Source of the DNA: Pseudomonas oryzihabitans
GTDB lineage: Bacteria > Pseudomonadota > Gammaproteobacteria > Pseudomonadales > Pseudomonadaceae
NCBI RefSeq assembly: GCF_001518815.1
Contig: NZ_CP013987.1
Span: 1,405,001 to 1,469,000, forward strand
Reading direction: 5' to 3'
DNA: 64,000 nucleotides
How positions within the stretch are numbered: the stretch's first letter is position 1; each line of letters opens with the position of its first letter. Of this stretch, positions 51,004 through 60,116 are shown one piece after another. The position numbers and the translations under genes were made by a program. The notes under the pieces are model-generated. The model was not told where the DNA came from and did no database searches. It saw only the letters and a list, made by a program, of their open reading frames with translations.

Positions 51004-52488
51004 ATGTTGAATACCCTCAAGACACATTGGTTTTCCAATGTGAAGAACGATGTGCTGTCCGGATTGGTCGTCGCCCTGGCGCTGATCCCCGAAGCCATCG
51101 CCTTTTCCATCATCGCGGGACTCGATCCCAAGGTGGGGCTCTACGCCTCCTTCTGCATCGCCGTGGTGATCGCCTTCGTCGGTGGTCGCCCCGGCATGAT
51201 CTCGGCGGCTACCGGCGCCATGGCGCTGCTGATGGTGACCCTGGTCAAGGAGCATGGCCTGCAATATCTGCTGGCCGCGACCCTGTTGACCGGGGTGCTG
51301 CAGATCGCTGCTGGCTATCTGCGCCTGGGTGCGCTGATGCGCTTCGTGTCCCGATCCGTGGTCACGGGGTTCGTCAATGCTCTGGCGATCCTGATCTTCC
51401 TGGCCCAGCTGCCCGAGCTGACCCATGTCGGCTGGGAGGTCTACGCCATGACCGCCACCGGGCTGGGCATCATCTATCTGTTCCCGCTGCTACCGGTGGT
51501 GGGCAGGCTGCTACCTTCGCCGCTGGTGTGCATCCTGGTGCTGACGGCTGTCTCCCTGGCCCTGGGTCTGGACATCCGCACGGTGGGCGACATGGGACAG
51601 CTGCCCGATACCCTGCCGGTGCTGCTCTGGCCCCAGGTGCCGCTGAATCTCGACACCCTGCTGATCATCCTGCCCTATTCCCTGGCGCTGGCCGTGGTGG
51701 GGCTGCTGGAATCCCTGATGACGGCCACCATCGTCGACGACATCACCGATACGCCTAGCGACAAGAATCGCGAGTGCAAGGGGCAGGGGATCGCCAACAT
51801 CGCCGCCGGCCTGCTGGGCGGTATGGCGGGCTGCGCCATGATCGGCCAGTCGGTGATCAACATGAAATCCGGCGGGCGCACCCGGCTGTCCACTCTTTGC
51901 GCCGGCGTCTTCCTGCTGCTGATGGTGGTGTTTCTCGGTGACTGGCTCGCCCGGATTCCCATGGCGGCGCTGGTGGCGGTGATGATCATGGTCTCCATCG
52001 GCACCTTCAGCTGGGATTCGATCCGCAATCTGCGGCGGCACCCGCTTTCCACCAACCTGGTGATGGTGGCCACCGTGGTGGTCGTGGTCGCCACCCACAA
52101 CCTGGCGCTCGGCGTGCTGGTCGGGGTGCTGCTGGCTTCGCTGTTCTTCGCCAACAAGGTGGGGCACCAGCTGACGCTGACGTCTCGTCTGGAAGCGCCC
52201 GGCATTCGCGTCTACGAGGTGCGTGGCCAGGTGTTCTTCTCATCCACCGCGGCCTTCATCGAGGCCTTCGATTTCAAGGAGGTGCTGGACGAGGTCCGCA
52301 TCGATCTCAGGGCGGCCCAGTTCTGGGACATCACCGCCGTCGCCGCCCTGGACAAGGTCGTGCTCAGGTATCGCCGGGAAGGCGTAACCGTGCAGGTCCT
52401 CGACCTCGATCAGGCCAGCGCGACCCTGGTCGACCGCTTTGGCATCCACGACAAACCTGGGGCCGACAGCCAGCTGTTGGGCCACTGA
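51004..52488 (+). CDS. SulP-family anion transporter with STAS domain
   Basis: 494 aa. About ten or more membrane segments carry the SulP signature (LSGLVVALALIPEAIAFSIIAG near residue 17), and a C-terminal STAS domain starts near residue 400 (YEVRGQVFFSSTAAFIEAF). SulP proteins carry sulfate, bicarbonate or other anions; clear substrate motifs are not visible. TTG 50998 is an alternative start two codons upstream. It precedes a UspA gene by 16 bp; similar SulP-UspA pairs are common, with UspA probably modulating the transporter. Confidence 0.88.
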   Translation: MLNTLKTHWFSNVKNDVLSGLVVALALIPEAIAFSIIAGLDPKVGLYASFCIAVVIAFVGGRPGMISAATGAMALLMVTLVKEHGLQYLLAATLLTGVLQIAAGYLRLGALMRFVSRSVVTGFVNALAILIFLAQLPELTHVGWEVYAMTATGLGIIYLFPLLPVVGRLLPSPLVCILVLTAVSLALGLDIRTVGDMGQLPDTLPVLLWPQVPLNLDTLLIILPYSLALAVVGLLESLMTATIVDDITDTPSDKNRECKGQGIANIAAGLLGGMAGCAMIGQSVINMKSGGRTRLSTLCAGVFLLLMVVFLGDWLARIPMAALVAVMIMVSIGTFSWDSIRNLRRHPLSTNLVMVATVVVVVATHNLALGVLVGVLLASLFFANKVGHQLTLTSRLEAPGIRVYEVRGQVFFSSTAAFIEAFDFKEVLDEVRIDLRAAQFWDITAVAALDKVVLRYRREGVTVQVLDLDQASATLVDRFGIHDKPGADSQLLGH

Positions 52489-52504
52489 GAGGGAGAACAG
52501 ACCC

Positions 52505-53356
52505 ATGAAAGACATCATCGCCTGCCTCGACGGTTCGCCGCTGACAGCCAGCGTCTGCGACCATGGCGCCTGGCTGGCACAACGGCTGGAGCTGCCCCTC
52601 ACCCTGCTGCATGTCCTGGAGCGCAGCCTCTATCCCACAGCCCCCGATGCCAGCGGCACCATAGGCCTCGGTTCGCGCGAGCACCTGCTCGAGGAACTGG
52701 CGCGGCTGGACGAGCAGCGCGCGCGTCTGGCGCGTGCCGATGGCGCGGCCCTGTTGGCCGGGGCCGTGGAACGGTTGCAGGACCGCGGGCTGGTCAAGGC
52801 ACCTGCCACGCTCCAGCGGCACGACTACCTGGTGGATACCTTGCGCGAACTGGAGGCGGACATGAGCCTGCTGGTGATCGGCAAGCGCGGCGAGCACGCC
52901 GGTCGCCGCGGTATCGGTAGCCAGCTGGAAACGGTGGTGCGAACACTGCACAAGCCCATCCTGGTCTGCGCCGCCGACTTCCGCGAACCCCAGCGCTTTC
53001 TACTCGCCTACGATGGTAGCGAGGCTACCCATCAGGGACTGCTGGAAGTCGCCAGGAGCGGGTTGCTGGCAGGGCTGCAGGGAGAGGTCTTGCAGGTCGG
53101 TGAGTCCACGCCGGCGCGCGTGGCCGAACTGGAGGCCGCTGCGGAGCTCCTGCGTACCGGCGGCAGCGAGGTGACGACCCACCTCATGGCAGGGCATCCG
53201 GCCGAGGTGATTCCCGAGCGGGTCCAGGCCTCTCGGGCCGACCTGCTGGTGATGGGCGCCTACCGCCATTCCGCCGCCCGGCGCTTGCTGCTGGGCAGTC
53301 AGACGTCCCACCTGCTGCACCACACCGACATCACCACCCTGGTACTGCGCCCCTGA
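52505..53356 (+). CDS. universal stress protein with two UspA domains
   Basis: 283 aa with two UspA domains of about 140 aa. The second ends with the ATP-binding-type G-2x-G-9x-G(S) pattern (GAYRHSAARRLLLGSQTSHLLH). The first domain has DGSPLTASV near 9 and GKRGEHAGRR near 127. The start ATG 52505 has GAGGGAG upstream, and the gene is probably co-transcribed with the SulP gene. Confidence 0.92.
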   Translation: MKDIIACLDGSPLTASVCDHGAWLAQRLELPLTLLHVLERSLYPTAPDASGTIGLGSREHLLEELARLDEQRARLARADGAALLAGAVERLQDRGLVKAPATLQRHDYLVDTLRELEADMSLLVIGKRGEHAGRRGIGSQLETVVRTLHKPILVCAADFREPQRFLLAYDGSEATHQGLLEVARSGLLAGLQGEVLQVGESTPARVAELEAAAELLRTGGSEVTTHLMAGHPAEVIPERVQASRADLLVMGAYRHSAARRLLLGSQTSHLLHHTDITTLVLRP

Positions 53357-53362
53357 GAAAGA

Positions 53363-53390
53363 GGCTCTGGTCGCTACGACGGCCAGGGCC
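53363..53390. terminator. possible terminator between uspA-like and LysR genes
   Basis: GGCTCTGG (53363-53370) can pair with CCAGGGCC (53383-53390) using one G-T wobble around a 12-nt loop. It is short of a T-run but lies exactly between the two convergent genes. Confidence 0.4.
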
Positions 53391-53398
53391 TTCGCCTG

Positions 53399-54313
53399 TC
53401 AGGAATCAGGCTGCAGGGCCTGTTCGAGAAAGTCGATGAAAGCGCGAACCTTGCCGCTCAGCGCGGAACGCTCGGAAACGCAGGCATAGATGTCCATCGG
53501 CTCCGACTGCGCGGCGGTGGCGCCTTGGCTCTGGGCGTCGAACAGCCGCACCAGTTGGCCCCGCTCGATCAGCGGCAGGGCGACGAAGTCCGCCAGGCGC
53601 GCGATGCCGCCCCCGTTCACGGCGAGCTGGGCGATCATGTCAATGTCGTCGCAGACGAAGCCAGGGCGGGTGGCCGCCTCGAAGGTCTGACCCGCGCGCA
53701 CGAAGCGCCAGGGCAGATAGCGTCCATCGGTGGGGTAGCGAAACAGCAGGCAGGCGTGCTGCTGCAGCTCTTCCGGGGTGCGGGGTGTGCCGGCCTGTTC
53801 GAGATAGGCGGGCGCGGCGCAGAACACAAAGGCACGAGAAGCGATCCGGCGGGCGACCAGGCTGTCGCTCAGCTGCGCCTTGATCCTCAGGCTGACATCG
53901 ATCTGTTCCAGGCGATGATCCAGGCGCCGGTCGCTGCCGATCAATTCGATGTCGATGCCCGGATAGGTATGTTTGAACGCCGGCAGCAGCGGCGCGAGCA
54001 GGTGGCGGCCAAAGGCGGCGGTGGTGGCTATCCGCAGCGATCCCTGCGGCTCGCTGGCCAGGGTCGCCAGGTGGGCGGCGATCTCGACGTCCTGGGGGAT
54101 GTGCCGGACTTTCTCGAAATAGCGGGCGCCACTTTCGGTCATGGCGAGACGGCGCGTGGTCCGCGACAGTAGCCGTACGCCCAGATGCGTTTCCAGGCGA
54201 GCGATGCTCTGGCTCACCGCGGCCGCGCTCAGGCCCTGAGCACGGGCGGCGCCGGCGATGCTGCCCGCTTCCACGACCCTGATGTAGGTACTGATCAAGC
54301 CCAGGATGTCCAT
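53399..54313 (-). CDS. LysR-family transcriptional regulator
   Basis: 304 aa. The HTH is near residues 18-40 (GSIAGAARAQGLSAAAVSQSIARLE) with a LysR-type substrate-binding domain from about 90. It is divergent from a small DUF2798 gene at 54432, 118 bp away, which it may regulate. Its effector and targets are not identifiable. Confidence 0.93.
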   Translation of the reverse strand: MDILGLISTYIRVVEAGSIAGAARAQGLSAAAVSQSIARLETHLGVRLLSRTTRRLAMTESGARYFEKVRHIPQDVEIAAHLATLASEPQGSLRIATTAAFGRHLLAPLLPAFKHTYPGIDIELIGSDRRLDHRLEQIDVSLRIKAQLSDSLVARRIASRAFVFCAAPAYLEQAGTPRTPEELQQHACLLFRYPTDGRYLPWRFVRAGQTFEAATRPGFVCDDIDMIAQLAVNGGGIARLADFVALPLIERGQLVRLFDAQSQGATAAQSEPMDIYACVSERSALSGKVRAFIDFLEQALQPDS

Positions 54314-54431
54314 GGGGGCCCTGCCGAAGGATTCGTTGATTTCTGTTTATAGTGAACCAAGGCGGAGAAGGCTACCGGCAGATATTCGCCCTTGTAAGCT
54401 TGGCCTCGATTCCTTGACCCGAGGCAACCCG

Positions 54432-54692
54432 ATGAATCCGATCAGTCCTGCTACTTCCACCAAGCGCCGCTTTCCCAAGCGGGCGACGCCCTATGTCTTC
54501 GCCCTCTATATGTCGACCATCATGGCCCTGCTGATGTGCCTGGTGATCACCCTGGCGGAGTTCGGCTTCGACGCCGACTACTTCAGGAATGTGATGAGTG
54601 CCTATCAGGTGGCCATGCCGTCCGCCTTCGTCTGTGTGTTGCTGGTACGGCCTGTGGTCGCCCGGCTCGTCGCCCTGACCGTCCATGCTTGA
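54432..54692 (+). CDS. DUF2798 small membrane protein
   Basis: 86 aa with two hydrophobic helices (about 23-48 and 60-80), matching small DUF2798 proteins (ALYMSTIMALLMCLVITLAEFG near 25). The function is unknown. ATG 54432 follows GAGGC. The gene is divergent from the LysR gene and convergent with the DUF998 gene, 22 bp apart. Confidence 0.82.
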   Translation: MNPISPATSTKRRFPKRATPYVFALYMSTIMALLMCLVITLAEFGFDADYFRNVMSAYQVAMPSAFVCVLLVRPVVARLVALTVHA

Positions 54693-54714
54693 GCGGTTTC
54701 AGGCGGCTGGTCGG

Positions 54715-55371
54715 TCACGGCTGGCTACCTGGGCTGCGCCTGGCCATTCCGCTCAGGACGGCGAGCCAGCCAACGCCCACGGCATAGTTGAGGCGCTGGT
54801 AGAGTCCGAAGCCTTGGCCGTCGGCGACCGCGCTCGCCATCATGCCTGCGGTGACCAGGGCCAGCAGGGTGCAGATCGCCGAGAAAACAGCCAGGCCGGG
54901 CGAGGCCAGCAACCGCTTGCCGAGCCAAGCCCAGAGCGCGCTCGCCAGGGTCAGCGACAGGAACATCACCAGGCCGGCCAGGTTGTGCAGCTGCTGGGAA
55001 ACGGAGGGCTGCAGCGGGGCGCAGCCCTGGTCGCAGGGGAACAGCCCGGTGGCGAAGCTTGCCAGGCCATGGAGCAGGATCAGGGCCGCGCTCAACCCGG
55101 CCAGGCGCGACGTGCGAAAACGTCTGGCCAGCCCCAGGGCAACCAGCACGAAGAGCACCCCCAGAGGAACGTTGTTGAGCCAGGCGGAAAATCCCTGAGT
55201 GGGCGCATCGACAGCCCCCAGCCGACTCAGGGCATGATCGACATGGCTGTAACCGGGATACGCCAGGGCGGTCAGCCCTACGCCGATAGTCAACCAGAAC
55301 GGAATCAACAGACCCGTGCCCAGCAGCAGCCGATCCATCCGGTTCCAGGCGAACGTCCTCGTCATCATCAC
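54715..55371 (-). CDS. DUF998 family integral membrane protein
   Basis: 218 aa with about six membrane segments. The DUF998 pattern includes YPGYSHVDHALSRLGA near residue 38 and FPCDQGC near 110, the two cysteines being conserved in this family. The function is unknown. An ATT/ATG-rich start (MMMTRT) makes the exact start uncertain by a few codons. It is divergent from the LysR gene at 55500. Confidence 0.82.
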   Translation of the reverse strand: MMMTRTFAWNRMDRLLLGTGLLIPFWLTIGVGLTALAYPGYSHVDHALSRLGAVDAPTQGFSAWLNNVPLGVLFVLVALGLARRFRTSRLAGLSAALILLHGLASFATGLFPCDQGCAPLQPSVSQQLHNLAGLVMFLSLTLASALWAWLGKRLLASPGLAVFSAICTLLALVTAGMMASAVADGQGFGLYQRLNYAVGVGWLAVLSGMARRSPGSQP

Positions 55372-55499
55372 TCCTGCTGCCTCCCTGGTGTCGTCTGGTC
55401 ATGCTAGGAGGTGCTGGCGGGCAAGCGTTACGGATTTTTTTGCAAGGCAGCTTGCCCAGGCGTCATCCTGGGGCGCCCCGCTGCCAAGGATGACCGCTG

Positions 55500-56369
55500 A
55501 TGACTAGACGCCTACCCAGTACTACGGCGCTGGTGGCCCTGGAGGCGGCCGCCCGCCATCTCAGCTTCGCCAAGGCGGCGCAGGAGCTGTCGCTCAGCGA
55601 GGGCGCGATCAGCCGGCAGATCGCCAAGCTGGAGGCTGCATTGGGCGTCAGGCTGTTTCTGCGGATCGGCAATCGCGTCGAGCTTTCCGCTGCCGGAGCC
55701 CGCTATGCCGCGCACATGCGCACGGCCCTTGCCGACATCGAACGCCACACGCGGCAACTGATCGCCCAGGCCCGCGGCACCACCGCGCTGGAGATCGGCG
55801 TCATCCCGACCCTGGCGGGTCGCTGGCTGATCCCGATGCTGGCGCGCTTCCAGGAGCGCTGTCCGGACATCGAGGTCAATCTGCGCGAGCGGACGCAGCC
55901 CTTCGCCCTGGAAGACAGCGGACTGCACGCCGCGATCAACTATGACCATCCGGTCTGGCACGGTCTGCGGGTGCAGCCGTTGTTCGAGACGCAGCTGGTC
56001 GCGGTCTGTCATCCGCGCCTGGCGGGCAATCCTCCGGCCAGCCTGCCGCTCCTGCACAAGCTGGAGAGTCCGCACAGCTGGGCCCGTTATGCCACGCTCA
56101 CCGGGTTACCCCTGGGCGCCCAGGCGGTTGGTCCTACCTATGATCGCTACTCGCTGCTGATCGAGGCCGCCAAGGCCGGCTTTGGCATGGCCCTGGTACC
56201 TGAGCACTACATCGAGGAGGACCTGGTCGCCGGCCGGCTCCAGGCGCCCTGGCCGGTCCTGCCGGAACTGCGCGAACGCTATGTGCTGGTCACCCGTCCC
56301 ACGACGGAAATCGATACTGCGCTCGCAAGTTTCGAACGTTGGCTACTGGAAGAGGCGAGGGTGGGGTGA
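55500..56369 (+). CDS. LysR-family regulator (GcvA-like)
   Basis: 289 aa. The HTH at about residues 19-40 (SFAKAAQELSLSEGAISRQIAKLE) and a substrate-binding domain with GcvA-type character (LPSTTALVALEAAARHLSF at the N-terminus) are visible. A weak RBS precedes ATG 55500. It is divergent from the DUF998 gene (128 bp). The regulated gene is unknown. Confidence 0.92.
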   Translation: MTRRLPSTTALVALEAAARHLSFAKAAQELSLSEGAISRQIAKLEAALGVRLFLRIGNRVELSAAGARYAAHMRTALADIERHTRQLIAQARGTTALEIGVIPTLAGRWLIPMLARFQERCPDIEVNLRERTQPFALEDSGLHAAINYDHPVWHGLRVQPLFETQLVAVCHPRLAGNPPASLPLLHKLESPHSWARYATLTGLPLGAQAVGPTYDRYSLLIEAAKAGFGMALVPEHYIEEDLVAGRLQAPWPVLPELRERYVLVTRPTTEIDTALASFERWLLEEARVG

Positions 56370-57058
56370 GGGAGGTCGTGGAGCCGTAGGTTGGGCTGAG
56401 ACGGCTCCACCGTCGAAGCCCGATGGCCCAGCCTTCACCTAAACTGGCGTTGGGCTTCGCTGTGCTCAGCCCAACCTGCCTTCGTGCCAGCGTGGAAAAG
56501 GCTGCACCGTTTTCCACCCTACGCCAGGCATGACAGGTGCCTCCCACTCCCTCGGGTAGAGCCAGCCGTAGGTTGGGCTGAGACGGCTCCATCGTCGAAG
56601 CCCAACGGCCCAGCCTTCACCTGACTGATGTTGGGCTTCGCTGTGCTCAGCCCAGCCTACCTTTTGTGCCGCGTTTTCCTTCCTGCTGGATGTCCATCCC
56701 AGGCGCTCCCTCTCCCTTGGGGCGAGGGCCGGGGTGAGGGAAAGGAGCGGGCGCAAGGAGCGCTAGGATCACACCTTGAGGCGTCTCATCGTCTTCTGCG
56801 GATGGCTGCGCAGGGTGGCCATGGCGACCTTGGTGGATTCCATGTCCGGGCTAGTAGCTCGATCTGGTCGACTGCCTTGCTCACTGTCGGACTCGTCTTC
56901 ACCCAGTCGGGCAAGACCTTCGATCCGGAGCAGGTGGGGACGCGCCGAATCCCACGCAGCTGTAGCTTCCGGTAGTGCAAAGCTGGCGCAAGACACCGCC
57001 AAGCAAAAACGCCCCGACCTCACGGCCGGGGCGTTTCCCATGGGGCTAGGCTACCCGA
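56370..57058. repeat. 689-bp intergenic region: repeat patch plus an unassigned segment
   Basis: From 56386 to about 56740 it contains four GTTGGGCT/AGCCCAAC-family elements, a GTGGAAAA/TTTTCCAC element near 56491 and a CCCTCTCCC...GAGGG element near 56708. From about 56770 to 57005 nothing is recognisable; short frames exist on both strands but lack support. Convergent genes flank it, and a bidirectional terminator ends it at 57008-57035. Confidence 0.8.
57008..57035. terminator. bidirectional rho-independent terminator after acetolactate synthase
   Basis: AACGCCCCG (57008-57016) pairs with CGGGGCGTT (57027-57035), 9 bp with a 10-nt loop, preceded by AAAA and followed by TTT. It ends the minus-strand acetolactate synthase gene 24 bp before it and works on both strands by sequence. 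Confidence 0.8.
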
Positions 57059-58705
57059 TCACACCGCTGCGCTGCGCTCCTTGATGTCCTGGTGCAGGAT
57101 GCGGTCGTTCTCGGAGTAGTCCACCGGGCAGTCGATGACGTGGACGCCGGGGGTGTCCAGGCAATGCCGCACCAGCGGCGCGAAGGCCGCGGCGCTTTCC
57201 ACGCGATGGCCGTTGGCGCCGTAGCTTTCGGCGTAGCGGACGAAGTCCGGGTTGCCGTAGTCCAGGCCGAAGTCCTCGAAGCCCATCTGCGCCTGCTTCC
57301 AGCGGATCATGCCATAGCCGTCGTCGCGCAGGATGATGACCACCAGGTTCATCTTCAGGCGCACCGCGGTTTCCAGCTCCTGGCTGTTCATCATGAAGCC
57401 ACCGTCACCGCATACCGCCACGATGGGGGTATTGGGGTAGACCAGGCGCGCGGCCATGGCCGACGGCAGGCCAGCGCCCATGGTGGCCAGGGCGTTGTCC
57501 AGCAGCACCGTGTTGGGCATGTAGGCCTTGTAGTTGCGGGCGAACCAGATCTTGTAGATGCCGTTGTCCAGGGCGACGATGCCGTCGGACGGCAGCACGT
57601 TACGCAGATCGGCCACCAGGCGCTGCGGATAGACCGGGAAGCGGTCATCGGTCGCGCCTTCGGCGACATGGGCCTCGTTGGCTTCGCGGATGGTCAGCAG
57701 GCGGTCGAAGTCCCAGGTGGGCTGGACCTCGATGCGCTCCTTGATCTCCCAGATGGCGTTGGCGATGTCGCCGACCACCTCGACCTGGGGGAAGTACACC
57801 GGATCGACTTCGGCGGAGCGGAAGTTGATGTGGATGACCTCGGTGCCGCCCCGGGTCATGAAGAACGGCGGCTTCTCGATCACATCGTGGCCGATGTTGA
57901 CGATAAGGTCGGCGGACTCCAGGGCGCGGTGCACGAAGTCACCGGCGGAAAGAGCGGCGTTGCCCAGGAAGCGCGGATGGCGCTCGTCGACCACGCCCTT
58001 GCCGAGCTGGGTGGTGACGAAGGGGATGCCGGTCTTCTCGATCAGCTGACGCAGCACCCGGGCGGTCATCTTGCGGTTGGTGCCGGCGCCCAGCACCAGT
58101 ACCGGGCTGCGGGCGTTTTCCAGCTTGGAGACGGCGGCGGCGATGGCCTTGGCTTCGGCGACCGGACGACGGCTCAGGCTCGGCGGTACCGGCAGGCTCT
58201 CGGTGTGCTCGTCGGCGATGTCTTCCGGCAGTTCCAGGTGCACGGAGCCGGGCTTTTCTTCCTCGGCGAGGCGGAAGGCCTCGCGGATGCGCGACGGGAT
58301 GTTGTCGGCGGAGGCGAACTGGTGGGTGTACTTGGTGAGCGGCGCCATCATGCGGCACACGTCGAGAATCTGGAAACGCCCCTGCTTGGATTTCTTGATC
58401 GGCTTCTGGCCGGTCAGCATCAGCATCGGCATGCCGCCCAGGTAGGCGTAGGCGCCGGCGGTGACCAGGTTGGTGGCCCCTGGACCGAGGGTGGAAAGGC
58501 AGACACCGGTCTTGCCGGTGAAGCGGCCGTAGGTGGCGGCCATGAAGCCGGCGGACTGCTCGTGGCGAGTCAGGATCAGCTTGATCTGCGAGGAGCGACG
58601 CAGGGATTCCAGCAGGTCCAGGTTCTCTTCGCCGGGAATGCCGAAGATGTATTCCACACCCTCGTTTTCCAAGCAGCGAACGACCAGATCGGAGGCCTTC
58701 ATCAT
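57059..58705 (-). CDS. acetolactate synthase large-subunit-type ThDP enzyme (stand-alone)
   Basis: 548 aa ThDP-dependent enzyme. Glu49 (RHEQSAGFMA) is the cofactor-activating glutamate, and the GDGGFMMNSQELETA motif near residue 434 is the ThDP/Mg site. Length and N-terminus resemble acetolactate synthase large subunits. The ilvN-type regulatory subunit gene is absent next to it, which suggests a catabolic or FAD-independent relative rather than the biosynthetic IlvBN. It has its own terminator and is monocistronic. Start MMKASD; the second Met is equally possible. Confidence 0.87.
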   Translation of the reverse strand: MMKASDLVVRCLENEGVEYIFGIPGEENLDLLESLRRSSQIKLILTRHEQSAGFMAATYGRFTGKTGVCLSTLGPGATNLVTAGAYAYLGGMPMLMLTGQKPIKKSKQGRFQILDVCRMMAPLTKYTHQFASADNIPSRIREAFRLAEEEKPGSVHLELPEDIADEHTESLPVPPSLSRRPVAEAKAIAAAVSKLENARSPVLVLGAGTNRKMTARVLRQLIEKTGIPFVTTQLGKGVVDERHPRFLGNAALSAGDFVHRALESADLIVNIGHDVIEKPPFFMTRGGTEVIHINFRSAEVDPVYFPQVEVVGDIANAIWEIKERIEVQPTWDFDRLLTIREANEAHVAEGATDDRFPVYPQRLVADLRNVLPSDGIVALDNGIYKIWFARNYKAYMPNTVLLDNALATMGAGLPSAMAARLVYPNTPIVAVCGDGGFMMNSQELETAVRLKMNLVVIILRDDGYGMIRWKQAQMGFEDFGLDYGNPDFVRYAESYGANGHRVESAAAFAPLVRHCLDTPGVHVIDCPVDYSENDRILHQDIKERSAAV

Positions 58706-58857
58706 GAGTGTTGTGTTCCTTGTAGGGTGGGTGGCGAGCGCCTGAGGCGCCTCCTCTATGAGGCGCAGCGGCCACTGTACTCAGGAACGGCGAAACATTT
58801 CAAAACAAGGTGCGACCCCGTTTTACTTCTGTGACGAATAGCCGCAGCGGAAACGAT

Positions 58858-60006
58858 TCAGGCGATGCAGCGTTGCAGTGACGCCCGGGCACTGCGCAGT
58901 TGCAGACCGGCGAAGAGCAGGCCCAGGGCGGCGATCACCAGCGCCGGTTGCAGGTTGCCGGCATAGTGACTGCTCACCGCGCCCAGCAACGGGCCGAGCA
59001 GCTGGCCGCTGGCGAAGCTGGCGGTCAGCACCCCGGCGTTGCGTTGCGGCGTGGCCGGCGCCAGCTCGCGACCGTATTGCATCGCCAGCTGCATGCAGGC
59101 GAGGAAGGGGCCACCACAGAGCAGCACGCCCAGGAACAGCGCCAGGCTGCCCGGCAACAGGCAGAGCACGACGCCCGTAGCCTGCAACCAGAGGGTCGCG
59201 ATCAACCAGCGGCGGGTATCGGTGCCCGGGCGTCTCAGGCTGACCAGCACCACGCCCAGCGCGGCGGCCAGGCCGTATCCCGGCCAGAACATGTCGGCCT
59301 GCCACTGGCCATGGAAGCGGCTGGCCGCCATCTGCGACAGGAAGGTGGCCGGCAGGATGTAGCCGACGCCCACCAGGCCGTAGGCCAGGATCAACCGGTT
59401 GAAGGCGGGCGAGCGCTTGGCCGGCGCCGCGGCGGTGGTAGGCAGTGGGGTGGCGGGACCACGCCGCGGCAGCAGGGGCAGCAGCGCCAGGGTCGCGACG
59501 CTGGCGAGCAGGCCGTAGCTCAGCCACAGCTGGTTGGAGTCACCGCCCAGGCGATTGCTGACCAGGGCCATCAGGCCGCTGATGAGGATACCCACCCCGG
59601 GACCGGTAAAGACCAGGGCGCCCAGGCGCGGCCGTCCGGCCTCGGCGGCCAGGGGCTGGCTCAGACCGGTCACCATCACCAGCACCCAGGCACTGGCGAG
59701 GCCGGTGCCGAAGCGCAGCAGCGCCTGGGCGGCCAGGCCATCGGCCAGCAGCGACGCCAGGGTCAGGCCGGCGCAGAGCCAGAGGCCACCGACCAGGCGC
59801 GCGTGGGTGCGACGGGCGAAGAGGGCATCTAGGGCCCCGAGCAGATAGCCCAGGTAGTTGGCCGCGGCCAGCAGACTGGCGCCGGTGAGATCGATCTGAC
59901 CTTCGGCGATGAGATGGGGCAGGGCAGGGGTGAGAGCGAAGCGGCCGATGCCCATGGCAGTGGCCAGGGCCAGCAGGCAGGCCAGCAGGCGGGCGGTGGC
60001 GGTCAT
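58858..60006 (-). CDS. YbfB/YjiJ-family MFS transporter
   Basis: 382 aa with about twelve hydrophobic segments and the YbfB/YjiJ family start (LACLLALATAMGIGRFALTPALPHL near 9). The substrate is unknown. It is divergent from a LysR gene 110 bp away, the usual arrangement of regulator and exporter, so the LysR protein probably controls it. Confidence 0.88.
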   Translation of the reverse strand: MTATARLLACLLALATAMGIGRFALTPALPHLIAEGQIDLTGASLLAAANYLGYLLGALDALFARRTHARLVGGLWLCAGLTLASLLADGLAAQALLRFGTGLASAWVLVMVTGLSQPLAAEAGRPRLGALVFTGPGVGILISGLMALVSNRLGGDSNQLWLSYGLLASVATLALLPLLPRRGPATPLPTTAAAPAKRSPAFNRLILAYGLVGVGYILPATFLSQMAASRFHGQWQADMFWPGYGLAAALGVVLVSLRRPGTDTRRWLIATLWLQATGVVLCLLPGSLALFLGVLLCGGPFLACMQLAMQYGRELAPATPQRNAGVLTASFASGQLLGPLLGAVSSHYAGNLQPALVIAALGLLFAGLQLRSARASLQRCIA

Positions 60007-60116
60007 CGAAAAGGCTCCGGAAGCGAGTGGATGTGGACAGCCTAGGCCTTGAAGTTGATCAATAAAAACGAATAATAGAGAAATAGATGTTCAGCTAAAG
60101 AGAAAGGTGGTGATCC

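Noticed and set aside
57092-58834. 580-aa open frame on the plus strand
   Set aside because: It is antisense to acetolactate synthase, which has a clear ThDP motif; the frame shows only His/Asp/Gly-rich shadow composition.
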